Source: Legionella sp. (lineage in GTDB: Bacteria; Pseudomonadota; Gammaproteobacteria; Legionellales; Legionellaceae). From it: DNA of 64,000 bases. Made by a program: the position numbers and the translations under genes. The stretch covers positions 1 to 64,000 of the forward strand of contig JAUXWR010000313.1 in NCBI GenBank assembly GCA_030680075.1. The letters run 5' to 3'. Under the pieces are notes generated by a model that had not been told where the DNA came from, searched no databases, and was given only the letters and a program-made list of their open reading frames with translations. The first letter of the stretch is position 1; every line of letters starts with the position of its first letter. Of this stretch, positions 35,529-45,549 are shown piece by piece.

Positions 35529-38500
35529 ATGAGCAAACCAGCTGATACATTAAAAAAACGAATTAACCAGATAAAAAATGTTGATTTAAGTAACCTTCTT
35601 TTAGCGCATTTCAACCCGGACGCCATCGAAAACCATCATTTTTTTTCTAAAAATCAGGCTAACACACGCCCCTTGGCCACATCTGGACGCGCAATCTGTG
35701 CCCCCCCAAACGCCCCTCCATATGAGATTGTTCTAAACATGGTGTTTGCATTTGCACCTATTAGCGTATGCGATGACGTTACCGATGTACTAGTCAACTT
35801 AACGGATCATCAGTTTATTGGAATGCTCTCTGATAGAAGGATAAATGAAGTAAAAGATCTTAATGAAGGCGTTATGTCCACCTTAATGCAATATGCGCCG
35901 GCAAGCAGCAAATTTAAAATAATTTCTCGTATTAATAAGTTGTGGGAAATAGAGCAAGTTTCGCTACTTTTTGGTGAGCCTGGTGAGCGAAATTTTTCCA
36001 ATTTTCTTGAATTGTTTAATCCCCTTGAACCAGACTCATCAAAAGCATTACTAACATTACTACAATCATTTAATAAAAATGAGCGCTTCAAATTATTTCA
36101 AACATCTTCATTTTCTTATAAAGCATTTATTGATTTTTTTAAGCAAAATAATGATGAAGAACTTTCATTGGCTATGCTTAAAATTCTCAACGAATACGAG
36201 AGAGACGAATTAAAAAAATTAGTATTTGGCAGTAATACCGGCTTTTTTGCTACTGATTCGAATTTATCACACGTGGTTTTTCAAAACCAGACACCATTGG
36301 TAGTAAATAAACTATTTGAAATTATAATAAAGCTTGAGGAATTTGATTTAAGAACATTATTAACAAACCGCGCCCCTGAATCTGATGAAACCCCGCTTGA
36401 AATAGCGTTTAAACGCAAAGACGCCGATGTGGCAAGTATCATTATACGTGAGCTAATGAAAAAGCGCGAGCTTAAATCCTTACTAAGCGCTGTTTCCACC
36501 TCTAAATGTTTTTCCCCTATTCATCACGCGGCAGCTAATAACAATATCAGGGCAATTACCTGCTTTATTGAACACCCCAATGCAGACGTTTATCACTGTT
36601 CTTATTCCACCAAGCAAACCTTGCAGGACATTGCCGCAGAAAAAAATTATCGTGATATTGTAACGCTAATTGATGCACTACCTCTTTATAGAGTTATTAC
36701 TGATAAACACCTCAAAAATAGAGAGTTAAGCGCGCGGGAAGCATTACAAATCCGTCAACAAATTAATGACAACCCTGCGATATTAATTTGTCGCTCATCA
36801 GATGGCAGTCGAATGTTGCATCATGCAGCCAAACAGGGCAACGTCTCCGTTACCAGAGCACTGCTTAAAGAAGGTGCAAGACTTGAACACACGGACAATA
36901 ATAACCTCACTGCCATAGATGTTGCCGTAGAAAATAATCGTGTAGGGATATTAGAATGCTTCTCAGAAGTGATTGCAGCAAGCCCTGATATTTCATTGCC
37001 CACATTTGCACTCACTTTAAACAGGCTCCCTGCCTCTGCAAACAAAGCACCGCTGGATAAAGTGCTGCAAACACCAACCACGAATTATCTAAATGATACG
37101 TTAAGTACTTATGCGCATCATTATAATGACGCTACTGTTTTTTTCATTTTGGAGGCAGCCAAATTTCTAAATGAAACCGCTCAAATTGATTTACTTAAAG
37201 CGCTCGCCATTTTTTTACAAACCAATCTCGAAAAATTAGCAGCACGTGCGCGCGATTCGCAACAGCCGCTGTTGTTTTGCCTTCTCTTCTCGATTAATCC
37301 AGAGATGCTTGTACAGCTGCTTTCCTCACTTAATTTGAGCAAGAAGCAGTCTTATCAATTGGGGCTTGTTCTCCTGCATGGCCTGGTACAGCCGGCTATT
37401 TTTTCACCACTATCACGCGAATCTCACCAGCATTATCTTAAGTTATTACACCATTTGAGTAATGACAGTCATAATCTCCCTTTATCGCTTGCCAGCTTTC
37501 ACCTCAAACACAGCAATTTAACCTCTTTGCCGCCTGAAATTTTACAAGAATTAAGCACCTTCTTAAGCACGGACTTACATCTTTCGCACGTAAAACAACG
37601 CTGCAGTGCTCCTTTGATCGTATTAACACTGCAAAAACTGCTTAATGAAGCGCCTTTGCAACAAAAAATAATTGATGATTTACTAGGAGATCTCGTCAAT
37701 GAGCTATCTCTGTTTAATAAAGAAAAAAGCAGTTTAGATGACGCGGAGCTTCTCTTATTTCTTAACTTGACTATGCATCCAACCCTTAAAACATTTCTAC
37801 AAAATCAATTAGACATAATGGGTGAAGATAGCCCTCTACAAAAAAGACTTATGGCTTTATTTGCGCGCGTGCAGCGCACTGATGTGCTATTGCCCGACAG
37901 TTTTTTACGAACTTTATTTATCAATTTCGCGACAAGTAAAAGTATGGTCATTGATGCCCAAAACCACCCTGCAATTCGGGAGCTTCTAGCCATTGCCAAC
38001 AACGTGGAAACGGCTAAAATCAGTCAATGCATGCTTGATATCGTGGAGCCTCAACTCGTATTGAATTCAAGACTTTCACCGCTATCTTCTTCACGTCAAA
38101 TTGACGGGGATGCCCTCTTATTAAGTCAATGGCTTTATTCTTTAAATGACAAAACAAATCGATTCGAACTTATTCCATTAATCAATAAATTGGATAGCTA
38201 CAGCCTCTGGATTAAAGCATTAATAGCAAAGCTGCCGCTTAATAATTATTTGGAACTCGAACAATCCTTAACCGCAGCGGCCGATGAGATTAATTTTCTG
38301 GCAAACTATATTTTTAATGCGCACGTCTCAACGGAGGTTATCGACAAGGCGTTATTAACGACCAAATATAGTCAGTTAAAACGATCTGTTAATGAAGTAA
38401 GTTGCAAACTTGGGAGCCTTGATAAAAACAGTGAGTTTTATCTGAGTCAGAAGCACTGTATTGAAACGATTTTCACATTAAGTTTAGTAGAAAATGTTAA

Positions 38501-41500
38501 AGCTGTCGTTTCTGAAATCCAGACCGTCTGTAAAAGACTGGACGATGAAAATCTTAAGCACCTAAATTATTTAATTTCAAATTTGCCAGACTCTCCAGCG
38601 CTGCAACCCTTGGTAACTTTATTTTCAGGGCAAAGAGAACAAGAAAACCACGAGGATATTATAAGCGCCGGCCAAGCTCTCGACAGCCAAACAAACCAAT
38701 TGGTGACACCACTGATTCATCATGTCATTGAAGGCCTTTTGTCCAGGGTTGATTGTATTTCTCACGTAGATACGGTACTTCGCTGGATTTATCTGGGTAC
38801 ATCACCCGGCGATAGTGGGCTGATTTTCACTAAATTTGCAAAGTTAACCAGAGCGTTAAATCCTGAAACCCGCGAAGCGATTACGGCTCAGCTTAATCAG
38901 GAGCTATCTCTCATACGAAATAGCGTGACAATTATTATGGGCTTACAATGCCTGATGGTGACGAATGTCACATTGCCACAATTACTGGAAACTCTCTACA
39001 CGTCGGATGATGAATTATTATTGCAATTTCGAAGACTATGCATCCATGCAAAATCCTACGATTTGCTTTATTTGATTGACTACTTACTCGCTGCAAAAAA
39101 AGAAAGCATGCCTTTGGAGATGTTAATTTCCATGTGTCCCCATCACTCTTTACGTAATATTGCGGACTGGGTGCAAAATTTTATCGATAAACTGGATAGC
39201 TACAGTTCTCGGGTTATGTCGATAAAAGTAGTTATCGAGGGGCTTTATTTAGACAATTCGACCCTGTCAACTCGCCTGGAAACATTAAGCAGGCTTTTTC
39301 ATGACCATATAATTTCGCCTGAAAGTCCTGCCATTTTGACGGTTATGTGTTCGTATCAGGATCTTCTTCAAAATGAGAAGAATAGGCACTTTTATCGTGA
39401 AATTCTCATCGCCTTTAATGAACTGCTACGAAGCACAACGCTGGATGGTGCGTATGATATTGTCTCAAAAATGCCCGTTGATTTATTAAATTTGATAGTC
39501 CAACACAGTCTTTTTGGCGGAAGTTATGACGATAAAGTCCATAGAGACGCTTGCAAAAACTTACTTTCATTAATTTGTCAAAGCAATAATCAGTTAAGTG
39601 CAAACACCTTTAAGCTTATCAAATCACAATTGGGAAGGCAGGATTTTGATGTTCTCGGCGCTGAAAACTTAACCGACATTGCCACTGAGATTTTAAATGA
39701 GCAAGATAACAGTTTAAATGACTGCACACTTAATGGCGTCTGGATCCAGCGTCTTTTGAGATCGCCGCGTTTTGTAGCCGCCGCAAATCCTCAAGTGTTA
39801 CAACAGCTTATAGAACGCTATCGATTAATTTCCCTGACCTTAAAGCAGGATGAATTTGAAGACCTGAACAATCGGTTAAAGTCTGACATTAATTTGAATC
39901 CGCTCTATCGAGAGACCATAAAGAACATAGAAAATGAGATGGAATCACCTCATTCTAAAAAGGCCACTCTTCTTAAAAAACGCGAAGAATTACTTAATTT
40001 TCGTGCAGAAGACAGTATACGAGCATTGCTCATTGAGCTGGAAGAAAACTGCATCGCTGTCAAAGCCCAAGATCCCGTACTGGCAGATTCTGCCCTTGAC
40101 GTTCTCTATGCTCATTATCACACCAACTTAAGCAGTCTTCGATCTGATTTATTATTCCAGGTAACGGATTATTTATATTCAGCAGCAGTTCGCAATAAAG
40201 GCGATATAGCACTTGCTCAAAGTACATTAATGGGATGGTTAGGCAAATATTTGCCCCATAAGAATTTTGAGCAAAAAGAATTGGCTCGTAAAAAGGATGT
40301 GACGCTTTATGATGCTGGAGGCAAAAAAATTGGCTTTGTAACTGAATCAAATCACGTGATGTCATTACTTGGCGATGAAATTTGTCCAATGACAAGCATT
40401 CAAAATGCTTATACTGGCATGCAATTTTATGACGACAACCGGCATATTATTGGCACTTTATCCGCAAAAGGCGAATTTAAACGAGACAATATATTTCAAG
40501 AAAACACCAGTGCCCAGCTTATCGCAAAGGTTCCAACGTCAGACCTCTCGCAATCACCTGCCGCGCTAAAACTACTGCTTGATGATGTTTTATTGGAAAA
40601 TTCCCTTGATGAGCTTTACAGTAATGCCGACAAATCCAGGCATTCGTGGATTGAAGAGCAAGTTCAAGCACAATTTCCTTTGCATAGAGAGCGAGTTTCG
40701 TTTGAAAGTCTGCAAGCCATGGTAAAGTACCAAAGTATTTCATCGCTGCTTGATTTACTTAAAACGGTTGAACATAAAGAGAATGCCCAGCAATTATTTA
40801 AAGCTATTATTGCAGACCCCAAAACACGCAAAGCCTTATTCAACCCTGATAATCAACATAGTTTTTTTGAGTTTTTAACACGCCATAATCCATCACAACA
40901 GTTTGCGACTTTTCTTAGTGCATACTATGCTGAGCCGTGGTTTATTTCTGGCCTGCAAGCTTTTGCAAACTATGCCAAACTAAATGCAGAGTCAGAGTTC
41001 CTGGTATCGGCCTTATTGATTCTCAATCAACACTGTTATAAGCAGGAGGTTCTTGCGGAAAATACTTACGACGCCATATTGCACACTTTGTTGCTCTCTG
41101 AGGAAGCCGCAACCATCATTTGGAAGTATTTCTTAACTGCTGATGTGTTAACCCAAATTCCTAAAGTTAACCCAGCCCTTGCAAAAGAATTGACGGGGTT
41201 TTTCTACAAACATCATATAACACCCCTTGTGGAAACTTTAAATGAGCAAGAAGGATGGGCATACAGTTATCAATACAAACTGCTTTTGCTCATTTTCACC
41301 CACCAGCGAAAGCAGATATTCTACCAAAAAGAACTTCGATATGCTGAGAAACTGGCATGGAGCCCTAAAGAATTAAGTCAGCTGTGCAAGTTTGTTAAAG
41401 GGCATAATAATCAGAAAAACGCTCAAGGCGCAGAGGGTCTTGGAAAAGAATTACTAAGCGAGCTAATTTTTCGCTGTGCTAATTTTGGCAATACGGAATT

Positions 41501-42569
41501 ATTCTATCAACCTGATAAAACCTTTGATGAGAAAATGGCCACCCATACACTTCACCGGTCATATCTAAACGCTACCGCTCGAAGTTATATTAAAAAAGGA
41601 TTACTCGCCAACTTGAAAAATTGGCTTAATAGACCCTCAAAGAATAAGGAGCTTGTTGCATCGTTAAAGGATAATCAAGCGATAATCGAGTGGGAAAATA
41701 TCAGCAAATCAACTTGGGAATTAAATGACAGCGTCGATTCGATGCCCTTAATCAGCGCTTTTTTAATTAATTATTCAGGAAATAAGGAACTACTGTCAGC
41801 CTTGATAAGTGATTTTTGTAATAGTAAAGCCGCAAAACAAAATCCCGAACTTATTCATAATCTTTCTGTCATCATGATAAAGCTACCCAATAGAGATGTG
41901 AGCGCCTGTTTGTTTCAAACCCTGGAAGATTTTTTTATAAAAAATCCCAACCGCCTTGATGAGACGGTGTTTAAACACATGGCGGCTTATCATGCAGTGC
42001 AACACGTGAAGCTACCCCTCACGACTGTTCAGGAAAAATTACATTTAATCAATCACTTTGGTTTACAAAAAAATTATATGCTTGTCAGTCAATGTTGCAA
42101 GCTATTGGAGTCCGAGATAGACCCCGCGAATAGTGCCCGATTGAAAAAAATTAATATTGAAGCTACAGTTGAAAATCAGTTACACAAGCATCGTGGAAAA
42201 TGGTATTTTGCCTTATTGCAATTTTTTAAAAGATATTGGAACTATGGCTTTAGCGGGGTTAAGACACCGACGGGATCCGTTGTTTTTTGCGATATAGAGA
42301 GCAACTATGCTTCTCCGGTGGCTCCACTTCAAAACATTGAAACACCAATTCCGGGTGGGCAAGCAATAGCTAGTCAAATAGAGTTCCATAAGAAAATTAA
42401 AAGTCTGAAAGCGCGATATGATCGCTTTTTGGAAAAACAAAAAAGCATTAAAGAAGGTGGTTTTTCAAAGCCTGTGATTAATGATGTAGCTGTAAACGCC
42501 ATGAACCGGCCATTTTTTGAGCAACCCAAACAGCAGGTTCCGAACACAATCATTCCCGGATTACGCTAG
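35529..42569 (+). CDS. Giant ankyrin-repeat/alpha-helical protein, 2346 aa, candidate effector
   Basis: This is the largest gene of the window, with AAGGA about 10 bases before the ATG. Ankyrin units are seen at about residues 285-375 (DETPLEIAFKRKDADVASII; SPIHHAAANNNIRAI) and 424-475 (SRMLHHAAKQGNVSVTRALL; LTAIDVAVENNRVGI). Most of the rest is predicted to be an alpha-helical solenoid without recognised family. An isolated strand-rich patch lies near 1590-1640 (LYDAGGKKIGFVTE and FYDDNRHIIGTLSAKGE look like two copies of one unit). A basic helix at about 2280-2310 precedes the tail. There is no signal peptide or membrane segment. The final residues and stop come from an R3 palindrome. Size and ankyrin content suggest a host-directed protein, which is inference. 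Confidence 0.85.
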   Translation: MSKPADTLKKRINQIKNVDLSNLLLAHFNPDAIENHHFFSKNQANTRPLATSGRAICAPPNAPPYEIVLNMVFAFAPISVCDDVTDVLVNLTDHQFIGMLSDRRINEVKDLNEGVMSTLMQYAPASSKFKIISRINKLWEIEQVSLLFGEPGERNFSNFLELFNPLEPDSSKALLTLLQSFNKNERFKLFQTSSFSYKAFIDFFKQNNDEELSLAMLKILNEYERDELKKLVFGSNTGFFATDSNLSHVVFQNQTPLVVNKLFEIIIKLEEFDLRTLLTNRAPESDETPLEIAFKRKDADVASIIIRELMKKRELKSLLSAVSTSKCFSPIHHAAANNNIRAITCFIEHPNADVYHCSYSTKQTLQDIAAEKNYRDIVTLIDALPLYRVITDKHLKNRELSAREALQIRQQINDNPAILICRSSDGSRMLHHAAKQGNVSVTRALLKEGARLEHTDNNNLTAIDVAVENNRVGILECFSEVIAASPDISLPTFALTLNRLPASANKAPLDKVLQTPTTNYLNDTLSTYAHHYNDATVFFILEAAKFLNETAQIDLLKALAIFLQTNLEKLAARARDSQQPLLFCLLFSINPEMLVQLLSSLNLSKKQSYQLGLVLLHGLVQPAIFSPLSRESHQHYLKLLHHLSNDSHNLPLSLASFHLKHSNLTSLPPEILQELSTFLSTDLHLSHVKQRCSAPLIVLTLQKLLNEAPLQQKIIDDLLGDLVNELSLFNKEKSSLDDAELLLFLNLTMHPTLKTFLQNQLDIMGEDSPLQKRLMALFARVQRTDVLLPDSFLRTLFINFATSKSMVIDAQNHPAIRELLAIANNVETAKISQCMLDIVEPQLVLNSRLSPLSSSRQIDGDALLLSQWLYSLNDKTNRFELIPLINKLDSYSLWIKALIAKLPLNNYLELEQSLTAAADEINFLANYIFNAHVSTEVIDKALLTTKYSQLKRSVNEVSCKLGSLDKNSEFYLSQKHCIETIFTLSLVENVKAVVSEIQTVCKRLDDENLKHLNYLISNLPDSPALQPLVTLFSGQREQENHEDIISAGQALDSQTNQLVTPLIHHVIEGLLSRVDCISHVDTVLRWIYLGTSPGDSGLIFTKFAKLTRALNPETREAITAQLNQELSLIRNSVTIIMGLQCLMVTNVTLPQLLETLYTSDDELLLQFRRLCIHAKSYDLLYLIDYLLAAKKESMPLEMLISMCPHHSLRNIADWVQNFIDKLDSYSSRVMSIKVVIEGLYLDNSTLSTRLETLSRLFHDHIISPESPAILTVMCSYQDLLQNEKNRHFYREILIAFNELLRSTTLDGAYDIVSKMPVDLLNLIVQHSLFGGSYDDKVHRDACKNLLSLICQSNNQLSANTFKLIKSQLGRQDFDVLGAENLTDIATEILNEQDNSLNDCTLNGVWIQRLLRSPRFVAAANPQVLQQLIERYRLISLTLKQDEFEDLNNRLKSDINLNPLYRETIKNIENEMESPHSKKATLLKKREELLNFRAEDSIRALLIELEENCIAVKAQDPVLADSALDVLYAHYHTNLSSLRSDLLFQVTDYLYSAAVRNKGDIALAQSTLMGWLGKYLPHKNFEQKELARKKDVTLYDAGGKKIGFVTESNHVMSLLGDEICPMTSIQNAYTGMQFYDDNRHIIGTLSAKGEFKRDNIFQENTSAQLIAKVPTSDLSQSPAALKLLLDDVLLENSLDELYSNADKSRHSWIEEQVQAQFPLHRERVSFESLQAMVKYQSISSLLDLLKTVEHKENAQQLFKAIIADPKTRKALFNPDNQHSFFEFLTRHNPSQQFATFLSAYYAEPWFISGLQAFANYAKLNAESEFLVSALLILNQHCYKQEVLAENTYDAILHTLLLSEEAATIIWKYFLTADVLTQIPKVNPALAKELTGFFYKHHITPLVETLNEQEGWAYSYQYKLLLLIFTHQRKQIFYQKELRYAEKLAWSPKELSQLCKFVKGHNNQKNAQGAEGLGKELLSELIFRCANFGNTELFYQPDKTFDEKMATHTLHRSYLNATARSYIKKGLLANLKNWLNRPSKNKELVASLKDNQAIIEWENISKSTWELNDSVDSMPLISAFLINYSGNKELLSALISDFCNSKAAKQNPELIHNLSVIMIKLPNRDVSACLFQTLEDFFIKNPNRLDETVFKHMAAYHAVQHVKLPLTTVQEKLHLINHFGLQKNYMLVSQCCKLLESEIDPANSARLKKINIEATVENQLHKHRGKWYFALLQFFKRYWNYGFSGVKTPTGSVVFCDIESNYASPVAPLQNIETPIPGGQAIASQIEFHKKIKSLKARYDRFLEKQKSIKEGGFSKPVINDVAVNAMNRPFFEQPKQQVPNTIIPGLR

Positions 42570-42585
42570 CGCTAATCCGGGCTAC
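42555..42585. repeat. R3 REP-like palindrome carrying a stop codon
   Basis: CCCGGATTACGC-TA-GCGCTAATCCGGGCTAC is a near-perfect palindrome. Its left arm encodes the last residues of the giant ankyrin protein, and the TAG stop lies at its centre. It separates the giant gene from the convergent gene at 42596. Confidence 0.85.
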
Positions 42586-42595
42586 TAAGCTATGT

Positions 42596-43030
42596 CTAGG
42601 TATCATTAAAGCTATTAAAACTGGTATGACGGCGCTTTTCCCGCACTTCTGCATCTTTTTCCTCGACTTTTTTCTTTCGAGCAGGAGATAAAAAAGCATG
42701 CCCTTGCCATCGTTCGCTATACTTAGTATTTTGAGCAGGATTTGCACGGCTATGCCAATCTTTACCATTTATCATTTCTACCGCGAATTTAGATGGTGCG
42801 GCCCCACTTCTCTCCTGTTTATATTTTAAGAATAAGTCATTAGTGTCAGGCGGTTTTCTATTATAAATAGTCAAACCAGCAATTTCTACTTTATCTGCGC
42901 TGACATGTTGTAAATAATCTTTAACAATATCCTGTAATATAATATCCGGATTCACCCCTTTTTTATCAACCAAGACATCTTTCTCTTTTTTGACGAACTC
43001 CATGTCTTTAGGTACAACGATGAATAACAT
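42596..43030 (-). CDS. Hypothetical protein, 144 aa
   Basis: No family is recognised. It begins MLFIVVPKDMEFVKKEKDV with a GGAGA ribosome site 6-10 bases upstream. The N-terminal third looks like a small alpha/beta unit; the C-terminal half is polar and basic (FLSPARKKKVEEKDAEVREKRR) and probably disordered or coiled. There is no signal peptide. It lies convergent to the giant gene and 121 bp downstream of the RES toxin stop. Confidence 0.6.
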   Translation of the reverse strand: MLFIVVPKDMEFVKKEKDVLVDKKGVNPDIILQDIVKDYLQHVSADKVEIAGLTIYNRKPPDTNDLFLKYKQERSGAAPSKFAVEMINGKDWHSRANPAQNTKYSERWQGHAFLSPARKKKVEEKDAEVREKRRHTSFNSFNDT

Positions 43031-43151
43031 CTGATTTCTCCAGGATTTATTTTATATTATAGTTTATAAATTCACAGGGATGAGTTGAAAATATCACATA
43101 AATAATTAATTTACGAGCGAACTGGATAATTTAAAGCCAACATGGAGATAG

Positions 43152-43820
43152 CTAACACTGAACCGATTTTCTAACTTCACCAATAACGTTTCCATCCCAG
43201 ATATAATCATAATGCCCCGCTTGCACGGGAATTGTAAGAGCAGGCGGCCTAAATACCGCGATACAGGTAGCATTGACATTACGAACACTGGGATAGATCA
43301 ACCCCCATTCATTTTGGGACTTTATCTCTCGTCCAAATGCCTGGCTATTTTTATAAGAGTCAACGTCTGGATTGAGGTAACTCTCATAACCATTGCCGGA
43401 TAAATCAACAAGGCTTTTGTTCGTAAAGGCCGTGTATTCTCGCATTTGAGAGACACAGGGTGGCTCATTTGACGCTTGTAAAAATCGCTCCCGATGAAAT
43501 TTGGTTTCAGCAATTGCTGTTTGTATTGAATCGGCCGCATAATAAATCCCATAGGACGTCCCATCACTAAAACGTGACTCACCAAAATGAGTAAAGGCCG
43601 CCATTAATGGTGTCGCTCCAGGACCACCCACCCAATCATCTTTTGCAACAAGATGAATGTGCCCATAGTCATTGGTCAATCTGTCATTCGTCAGCCCCTC
43701 AAGCAGGGCAATTTGCAAAAGCTCTTCAGGCGAGTCAGCCCAATCAAAAAAATTAACAGGTGGATAACGAGATGGAATAAGGCGGTGGGTTTTGCGGGTA
43801 AACTCCTTGTAAATATACAT
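43152..43820 (-). CDS. RES-domain toxin of a Xre-RES toxin-antitoxin system
   Basis: This 222-residue protein has the RES triad as R83 (ESRFSDG), E105 (TAIAETKF) and S178 (IYPSVR), with the surrounding GIYYAADSIQTAIAE pattern. Characterised RES toxins degrade NAD+ and stall growth. The start at 43820 (MYIYKEFTRKTHRL) lies 4 bp after the antitoxin stop, so the pair is one operon. All three catalytic residues are intact, which suggests it is active when freed from the antitoxin. Confidence 0.88.
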   Translation of the reverse strand: MYIYKEFTRKTHRLIPSRYPPVNFFDWADSPEELLQIALLEGLTNDRLTNDYGHIHLVAKDDWVGGPGATPLMAAFTHFGESRFSDGTSYGIYYAADSIQTAIAETKFHRERFLQASNEPPCVSQMREYTAFTNKSLVDLSGNGYESYLNPDVDSYKNSQAFGREIKSQNEWGLIYPSVRNVNATCIAVFRPPALTIPVQAGHYDYIWDGNVIGEVRKSVQC

Positions 43821-43824
43821 CGGA

Positions 43825-44211
43825 TTAATAACCTCTCCAAAAATCCAGAAAGCGACGTACTTCAGCAAGCCTTAACAGACTGCCTTCCATAATATAGTTT
43901 CGCGGCGTTAACCCATTAAATGGTGGCAATGAATTTTCCCGGTCAATCCATGACATTGCCTGCAGGCTATCGACAAATAAAATACGCAAATTTTTGTAAA
44001 TCCCGAGCAATAATGAAATTCGCTCTTTTTCATCGCGACTTAGATTGCCTTCGAGTTTGTTGATACCTTTATAATAGGAAGACGTGGCCATATCTCCCAT
44101 TAACCGCATCGCTTCATTTTTATCAAAATGAAACCGCTCAACCAGATTTTTAAGCGATTTCCATGCAATTTCATTGGAAATTAACAATGGGGTTTGGGGC
44201 GAAACTCTCAT
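43825..44211 (-). CDS. Xre/MbcA/ParS-family antitoxin (DUF2384)
   Basis: This 128-residue protein has an N-terminal helix-turn-helix-like region (FHFDKNEAMRLMGDMATSSYYKG) and a C-terminal DUF2384-type toxin-binding part (YKNLRILFVDSLQAMSWIDREN, FNGLTPRNYIMEGSLLRLAEVRRFLDFW). This is the expected partner of a RES toxin. AAGGA lies about 7 bases before its ATG. Antitoxin-first order is usual, and it probably represses its own promoter in the 44212-44357 gap. Confidence 0.85.
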   Translation of the reverse strand: MRVSPQTPLLISNEIAWKSLKNLVERFHFDKNEAMRLMGDMATSSYYKGINKLEGNLSRDEKERISLLLGIYKNLRILFVDSLQAMSWIDRENSLPPFNGLTPRNYIMEGSLLRLAEVRRFLDFWRGY

Positions 44212-44357
44212 CTGGTTTCCTTATTTGTAGCATACAAGAAGTATAATACAATTTTAGAAAATATTCTAATTATGTAATTACGTTATCTGAAAGCCTAAGG
44301 CAATGCGGGGCTTAAACTAATTGCTATAATTAAGTTGTTCTATTATAAAATGGATTT

Positions 44358-44603
44358 ATGGAGAAAATGATGGATACTGCCGAAAAAATTTCCAACCCAA
44401 CCAAATTCTATCGCCACCCTAATGAAGTGAGAGATGATGACACTTTAACTAAAGAAGAAAAAATAACGCTACTCTTAAACTGGCAAGACGATGAGAAATT
44501 AAAAAGCATTGCCACTGAGGAAAATATGCTTCCCCCTTTCCCCAATGAGAAATCTTATATGGCTTGTATTGAAAAATTGCTGGAGTATTATCAATCAAAC
44601 TAA
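44358..44603 (+). CDS. Hypothetical protein, 81 aa
   Basis: No family is recognised. It begins MEKMMDTAEKISNPTKFYRHP and is acidic and mostly helical (DDTLTKEEKITLLLNWQDDEKLKS), without a signal peptide. The first or the second ATG group (44358 or 44367) could be used; GGATTTATGGAG overlaps the region. It is divergent from the antitoxin and 118 bp upstream of the purine nucleoside phosphorylase start. Confidence 0.6.
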   Translation: MEKMMDTAEKISNPTKFYRHPNEVRDDDTLTKEEKITLLLNWQDDEKLKSIATEENMLPPFPNEKSYMACIEKLLEYYQSN

Positions 44604-44721
44604 CAGCAATAAAATAGAAATGCGCATGCTCTTGTAACCAACAATGATACTTAGTATATTCTGCACCCTGTTTGATATACCCCTCTATCACCAATACTTC
44701 AAAGAGACATGTGGATTTAAT

Positions 44722-45549
44722 ATGACAACAATGAATAATGCCGCGCAATTGGCTGCAGAAAAAATAAAACAACGCATGCCAGGCTTTAAGCCAACAGTGG
44801 GAATAGTGCTTGGTTCAGGATTAGGCAGCTTTGCCGAGCAATTGGAAAATCCTATCGTTATTAATTATGACGAACTTCCCGGCTTTCCCAAATTAACCGT
44901 GCATGGCCATGTTGGAAACATGGTTCTTGGGTTTCTGTCCGGTACTGCTGTTGCTTGCTTGCAAGGCAGAGCACACAGTTACGAAGGAATTAACCATGAT
45001 ATCGTCAAAACCTACGTCAGAACCTTGCGTTTATTAGGTTGCGATTACTTTTTAGCCACAAATGCCTCTGGCTCATTGCGTGAAGAAGTAGGCCCTGGCG
45101 AGTTAATGCTGATTACTGATCATATTAATATGCAACCCGGCAATCCACTGACAGGCCCTAATGACGACGAGTTTGGTCCTCGCTTTTTCCCCCTGGATAA
45201 TGCCTATGACAAAGACATGCGTGATAAACTTTTACGCATTGCGAAAGAGGAAAACATTGCTTTAAGTCAAGGGGTTTATCTTGCAGTTTTAGGACCTAAT
45301 TACGAAACAGCAGCAGAAATTAAAGCGTTTCGCCTAATGGGAGCTGACGCTGTTGGGATGTCAACCGTTCCTGAAGTTTTAGTCGCCAATCACTGCGGTA
45401 TGAAAGTTGCGGTAATTGCAACCATTACCAACTATGCAACAGGTCTGGCAAGTTGCAGCCATAGCCATGAAGCAGTCGTACAAACGGCGTCACAAGCCTC
45501 TGAACGCTTAAATCGACTGGTTAAACAATTTGTAGCAACACTTGCATGA
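44722..45549 (+). CDS. Purine-nucleoside phosphorylase (trimeric type)
   Basis: This 275-residue enzyme cleaves inosine and guanosine with phosphate to base plus ribose 1-phosphate. It has VGIVLGSGLGSFAEQ, the phosphate-site motif LQGRAHSYEG, ATNASGSLREEVGPGELMLITDHIN, and MSTVPEVLVANHCGMKV with TNYATG. This matches PunA/XapA-type, not hexameric DeoD. The start at 44722 (MTTMNNAAQLA) is chosen over a longer frame from 44644. The stop overlaps the deoC start (ATGA), forming a nucleoside salvage operon. Confidence 0.93.
   Translation: MTTMNNAAQLAAEKIKQRMPGFKPTVGIVLGSGLGSFAEQLENPIVINYDELPGFPKLTVHGHVGNMVLGFLSGTAVACLQGRAHSYEGINHDIVKTYVRTLRLLGCDYFLATNASGSLREEVGPGELMLITDHINMQPGNPLTGPNDDEFGPRFFPLDNAYDKDMRDKLLRIAKEENIALSQGVYLAVLGPNYETAAEIKAFRLMGADAVGMSTVPEVLVANHCGMKVAVIATITNYATGLASCSHSHEAVVQTASQASERLNRLVKQFVATLA

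Noticed and set aside
44644..44721. Longer N-terminus of the purine nucleoside phosphorylase
   Set aside because: The extra 26 residues are hydrophobic and not found in the family; the ATG at 44722 begins the conserved part.
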